DNA of 7,397 bases, taken from the NCBI GenBank assembly GCA_902803035.1, contig CADCON010000103.1:1-7397 (forward strand). Reading direction: 5' to 3'. How positions within the stretch are numbered: the first letter of the stretch is position 1; each line of letters opens with the position of its first letter. This document shows, piece by piece, positions 5,771 through 7,397 of the stretch. A model generated the notes under the pieces. The model was given only the letters and a program-made list of their open reading frames with translations. It had not been told where the DNA came from and ran no database searches. The position numbers and the translations under genes are program-made. The DNA is from an uncultured Ruminococcus sp. GTDB taxonomy: Bacteria; Bacillota; Clostridia; Oscillospirales; Acutalibacteraceae.

Positions 5771-6271
5771 TCACTCTTCTTTCAGCTTTTCCTGCAGGGC
5801 TGCGTCCTTTTTGGCGACGCTTTCCGCCATGGCCTTTTTGTAGGCGGCGAGCTTTTCGGAAAGCCCCTCATCGGAAAGTGCCAGCATCTGAACCGCAAGC
5901 AGCGCCGCGTTCGCCGCGCCGTCAATGGCGACCGTCGCAACCGGAATGCCGCTCGGCATCTGGACGGTGGCCAGCAGCGCGTCCAGTCCGTCAAGCGTCG
6001 AAGACTTCACCGGAATGCCGATGACCGGCAGCACCGTGTGCGCCGCCAGCACCCCGCCGAGGTGCGCCGCCTTGCCCGCAGCCGCGATGATCACGCCGAA
6101 TCCGTCGGCCTTGGCGTTCTTGCTGAATTGCGCCGCCGCGTCGGGCGTTCTGTGGGCCGACATGACCCTGACCTCGTACCCAACGCCGAATTCCTTCAGC
6201 GTGGTGATGGCGGGCCTGACGACAGGCAGATCGCTGTCGCTGCCCATGATGATAGCAACTTTTTTTGACAT
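5771..6271 (-). CDS. purE: N5-carboxyaminoimidazole ribonucleotide mutase, class I PurE
   Basis: This enzyme converts N5-CAIR to CAIR in the carboxylation step of purine synthesis. The 166-residue protein has the family motifs GSDSDLP (10-16), VRVMSAHRTP (34-43) with His40 equivalent to the catalytic His of class I enzymes, AAAGKAAHLGGVLAA (63-77), VIGIPVKSSTLDGLDALL (83-100) and MPSGIPVATVAIDGAANAALLA (105-126). The SAHR sequence (not SAHK) points to class I, which normally works with the PurK ATPase. purK is not in this window and could be elsewhere or absent. The C-terminal 25 residues form a charged lysine- and glutamate-rich helix. ATG 6271 is preceded 10 bases upstream by AAAGGA (6287-6282). 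It is the first visible gene of the pur cluster. No purine riboswitch consensus was seen upstream. Confidence 0.96.
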   Translation of the reverse strand: MSKKVAIIMGSDSDLPVVRPAITTLKEFGVGYEVRVMSAHRTPDAAAQFSKNAKADGFGVIIAAAGKAAHLGGVLAAHTVLPVIGIPVKSSTLDGLDALLATVQMPSGIPVATVAIDGAANAALLAVQMLALSDEGLSEKLAAYKKAMAESVAKKDAALQEKLKEE

Positions 6272-6281
6272 TTTTCTATAT

Positions 6282-6287
6282 TCCTTT
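6282..6287 (-). promoter_or_regulatory. Ribosome binding site of purE
   Basis: AAAGGA on the minus strand lies 10 bases before ATG 6271. The surrounding 5' region is very A-rich, which favours an open, unstructured initiation site. Confidence 0.65.
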
Positions 6288-6329
6288 CTTTTTGTAAAAA
6301 AGTATTGAATCTATTGTCTATAAACCAAC

Positions 6330-6407
6330 AAAAGGCAAGCTTCTCTTTGCCGCACAGAACAGCTTATAGCGCTCCGATGTGGCTGAAAACAGAAAATCTT
6401 GCCTTTT
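6330..6407 (-). terminator. Long imperfect hairpin after pfkA, probable terminator or leader structure
   Basis: On the transcribed strand a perfect 10-base inverted repeat, AAAAGGCAAG (6407-6398) and CTTGCCTTTT (6339-6330), encloses 58 bases. These themselves pair: TTTTCT (6396-6391) with AGAGAA (6346-6341, one G-T), then GCC/GGC and ACA/TGT (6383-6378 with 6356-6349, two-base bulge). The 3' arm ends in TTTT followed by GTTGGTTT, a weak T tract. The structure lies 23 bases after the pfkA stop and 58 bases before the purE start. It fits a bidirectional-type or long-stem terminator for pfkA, or a structured purE leader. The loop is much longer than in an ordinary intrinsic terminator. Confidence 0.55.
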
Positions 6408-6430
6408 ACGTCAGTTAATTTTTTAATTCA

Positions 6431-7397
6431 TCAGATGGAAACAACGTCGGCAATCTTGTACAGCTCTGTCTCAAAATCCTTGTGCATTTCGAGAGCCTCG
6501 TCGATGTCAAAATCAACGACCTGATCCGCCTTGATGCCGACAACGCGGTTGCCGATGCCCTGTTCAAGCAGTTCCACGGCGTGATAGCCCATCTGTGTGG
6601 CGATCACACGGTCGCGCACGGTGGGAGAACCGCCTCTCTGCACATGACCGAGAATGGTGGCTCTGGTATCGATACCGGTGAGCTCCTGGATGTGGCGGGC
6701 GATATTCTCGGTGCCGCCAACGCCCTCGGCGACGATCACGATGAAGTTCTTCTTGCCGGTTGCCTGTGTTCTGGTGATCTTGGGAATGACATCCTTCTCC
6801 AGATCACAGGGGATTTCCGGAACCAGAATGGCGGTCGCGCCGCAGGCAATGCCGGTGTGAAGTGCCAGATAGCCGGCGTTTCTTCCCATGACCTCGACCA
6901 CGCTGCAGCGGTCGTGAGACTGAGAGGTGTCGCGGATATTGTCCACCATATGCATGGCGGTATTCATCGCGGTGTCAAAGCCGATGGTGTAGTCGGTGGA
7001 GCTGATGTCATTGTCAATCGTGCCGGGAAGACCGACGCAGGGGATGCCGGCATGAGTCAGGTCACGCGCGCCTCTGTAGGAGCCGTCGCCGCCGATGACG
7101 ACAACGCCCTTGATGCCAAGCTCGCGGCAGTAATCCGCAGCCTGTCTGACGCCCTCGGCTGTGCGGAACTTGGGGCTTCTGGCTGTGTAAAGCACCGTGC
7201 CGCCCCTGTGGATAATGTCAGAAACGCTTCTCAGATCCATCTTGACCACTTCGCCGGTGATAAGACCATTGTAGCCCCTCTGCACGCCATAAACGTCCAT
7301 GCCCTTGAAGATAGCCGTTCTGACGACCGCTCTGACCGCGGCATTCATGCCCGGAGCGTCGCCGCCGCTGGTGAGAACCGCGATTGAATTAGGATTG
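6431..7397 (-). CDS. pfkA: ATP-dependent 6-phosphofructokinase, missing the first few codons
   Basis: This enzyme phosphorylates fructose 6-phosphate to fructose 1,6-bisphosphate with ATP, the committed step of glycolysis. The frame is open to the window edge: the visible part begins NPNSIAVLTSGGDAPGMNAA, so it extends upstream of the internal ATG at 7348 and 321 residues are seen. Numbering from the first visible residue almost coincides with E. coli PfkA. Motifs are SGGDAPGMN (10-18), GGDGSYRGA (102-110), PGTIDNDI (124-131) with the catalytic Asp128, MGR (170-172), AEG (around 223-225) and GHVQRGGSP (250-258). The glycine after GGD in GGDGS indicates ATP and not pyrophosphate as phosphoryl donor. 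The length is that of the short bacterial form (about 320). It is transcribed in the same direction as the pur operon but separated by 159 bases containing a hairpin, so it may be a separate unit. Only the start codon and possibly a few residues lie beyond the window. Confidence 0.96.
   Translation of the reverse strand, partial: NPNSIAVLTSGGDAPGMNAAVRAVVRTAIFKGMDVYGVQRGYNGLITGEVVKMDLRSVSDIIHRGGTVLYTARSPKFRTAEGVRQAADYCRELGIKGVVVIGGDGSYRGARDLTHAGIPCVGLPGTIDNDISSTDYTIGFDTAMNTAMHMVDNIRDTSQSHDRCSVVEVMGRNAGYLALHTGIACGATAILVPEIPCDLEKDVIPKITRTQATGKKNFIVIVAEGVGGTENIARHIQELTGIDTRATILGHVQRGGSPTVRDRVIATQMGYHAVELLEQGIGNRVVGIKADQVVDFDIDEALEMHKDFETELYKIADVVSI

Noticed and set aside
6272..6329. Purine riboswitch or clear promoter for purE
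   Set aside because: The conserved guanine-riboswitch core (TATA...ATATGG...TTTCTAC...GACTATG) is not present, and no -35/-10 pair with good spacing stands out; candidates such as TTGTTG/TCAATA are too weak to call.
6482..7387. Long plus-strand open frame of 301 codons
   Set aside because: It is antisense to pfkA, rich in Asp/His/Gly/Ala as reverse shadows are, and has no recognisable motif.

Overview
All genes in this window lie on the minus strand and look like a de novo purine (IMP) biosynthesis operon from a Gram-positive anaerobe of the Clostridia, probably the Oscillospiraceae/Ruminococcaceae. This placement is an inference. It rests on strong AGGAGG-type ribosome binding sites, a class I PurE of clostridial type, an Fe-S (Bacillus-type) PurF, and a stand-alone AICAR formyltransferase paired with a PurO-type IMP cyclohydrolase. 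The pur genes are fairly GC-rich.

Layout in the direction of transcription (right to left). Bases 7397-6431 hold nearly all of pfkA (ATP-dependent 6-phosphofructokinase), lacking only a few N-terminal codons. A 159-base gap (6430-6272) holds a long imperfect hairpin, probably the pfkA terminator or a leader structure. The pur operon follows: purE (6271-5771), purF (5726-4269, TTG start), purM (4244-3192), and purN (3201-2536, overlapping purM). An 88-residue protein (2464-2198) resembles only the middle/linker domain of the fatty-acid kinase FakA/YloV. A two-helix membrane protein of unknown function (2113-1538) comes next, then purO (1509-802), an SMI1/KNR4 (SUKH) family protein overlapping purO (809-150), and the first 42 codons of a stand-alone AICAR formyltransferase (127-1), which runs off the window.

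Pathway logic: PurF makes phosphoribosylamine (step 1), PurN formylates GAR, PurM closes the imidazole ring to AIR, PurE handles the carboxylation chemistry, the AICAR formyltransferase makes FAICAR, and PurO cyclises FAICAR to IMP. purD, purL/Q, purC, purB and purK are not in the window. The usual fused bifunctional PurH is replaced by two separate proteins, one of bacterial ancestry (formyltransferase) and one of the archaeal-type family (PurO).

The least ordinary parts are the three non-purine genes inside the operon (FakA-middle-like, membrane protein, SMI1/KNR4), two copies of a hairpin plus identical 20-base repeat in consecutive gene gaps, and a PurF whose usually conserved glutaminase and PRPP motifs are altered. 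I found no mobile element, CRISPR array, tRNA or rRNA.
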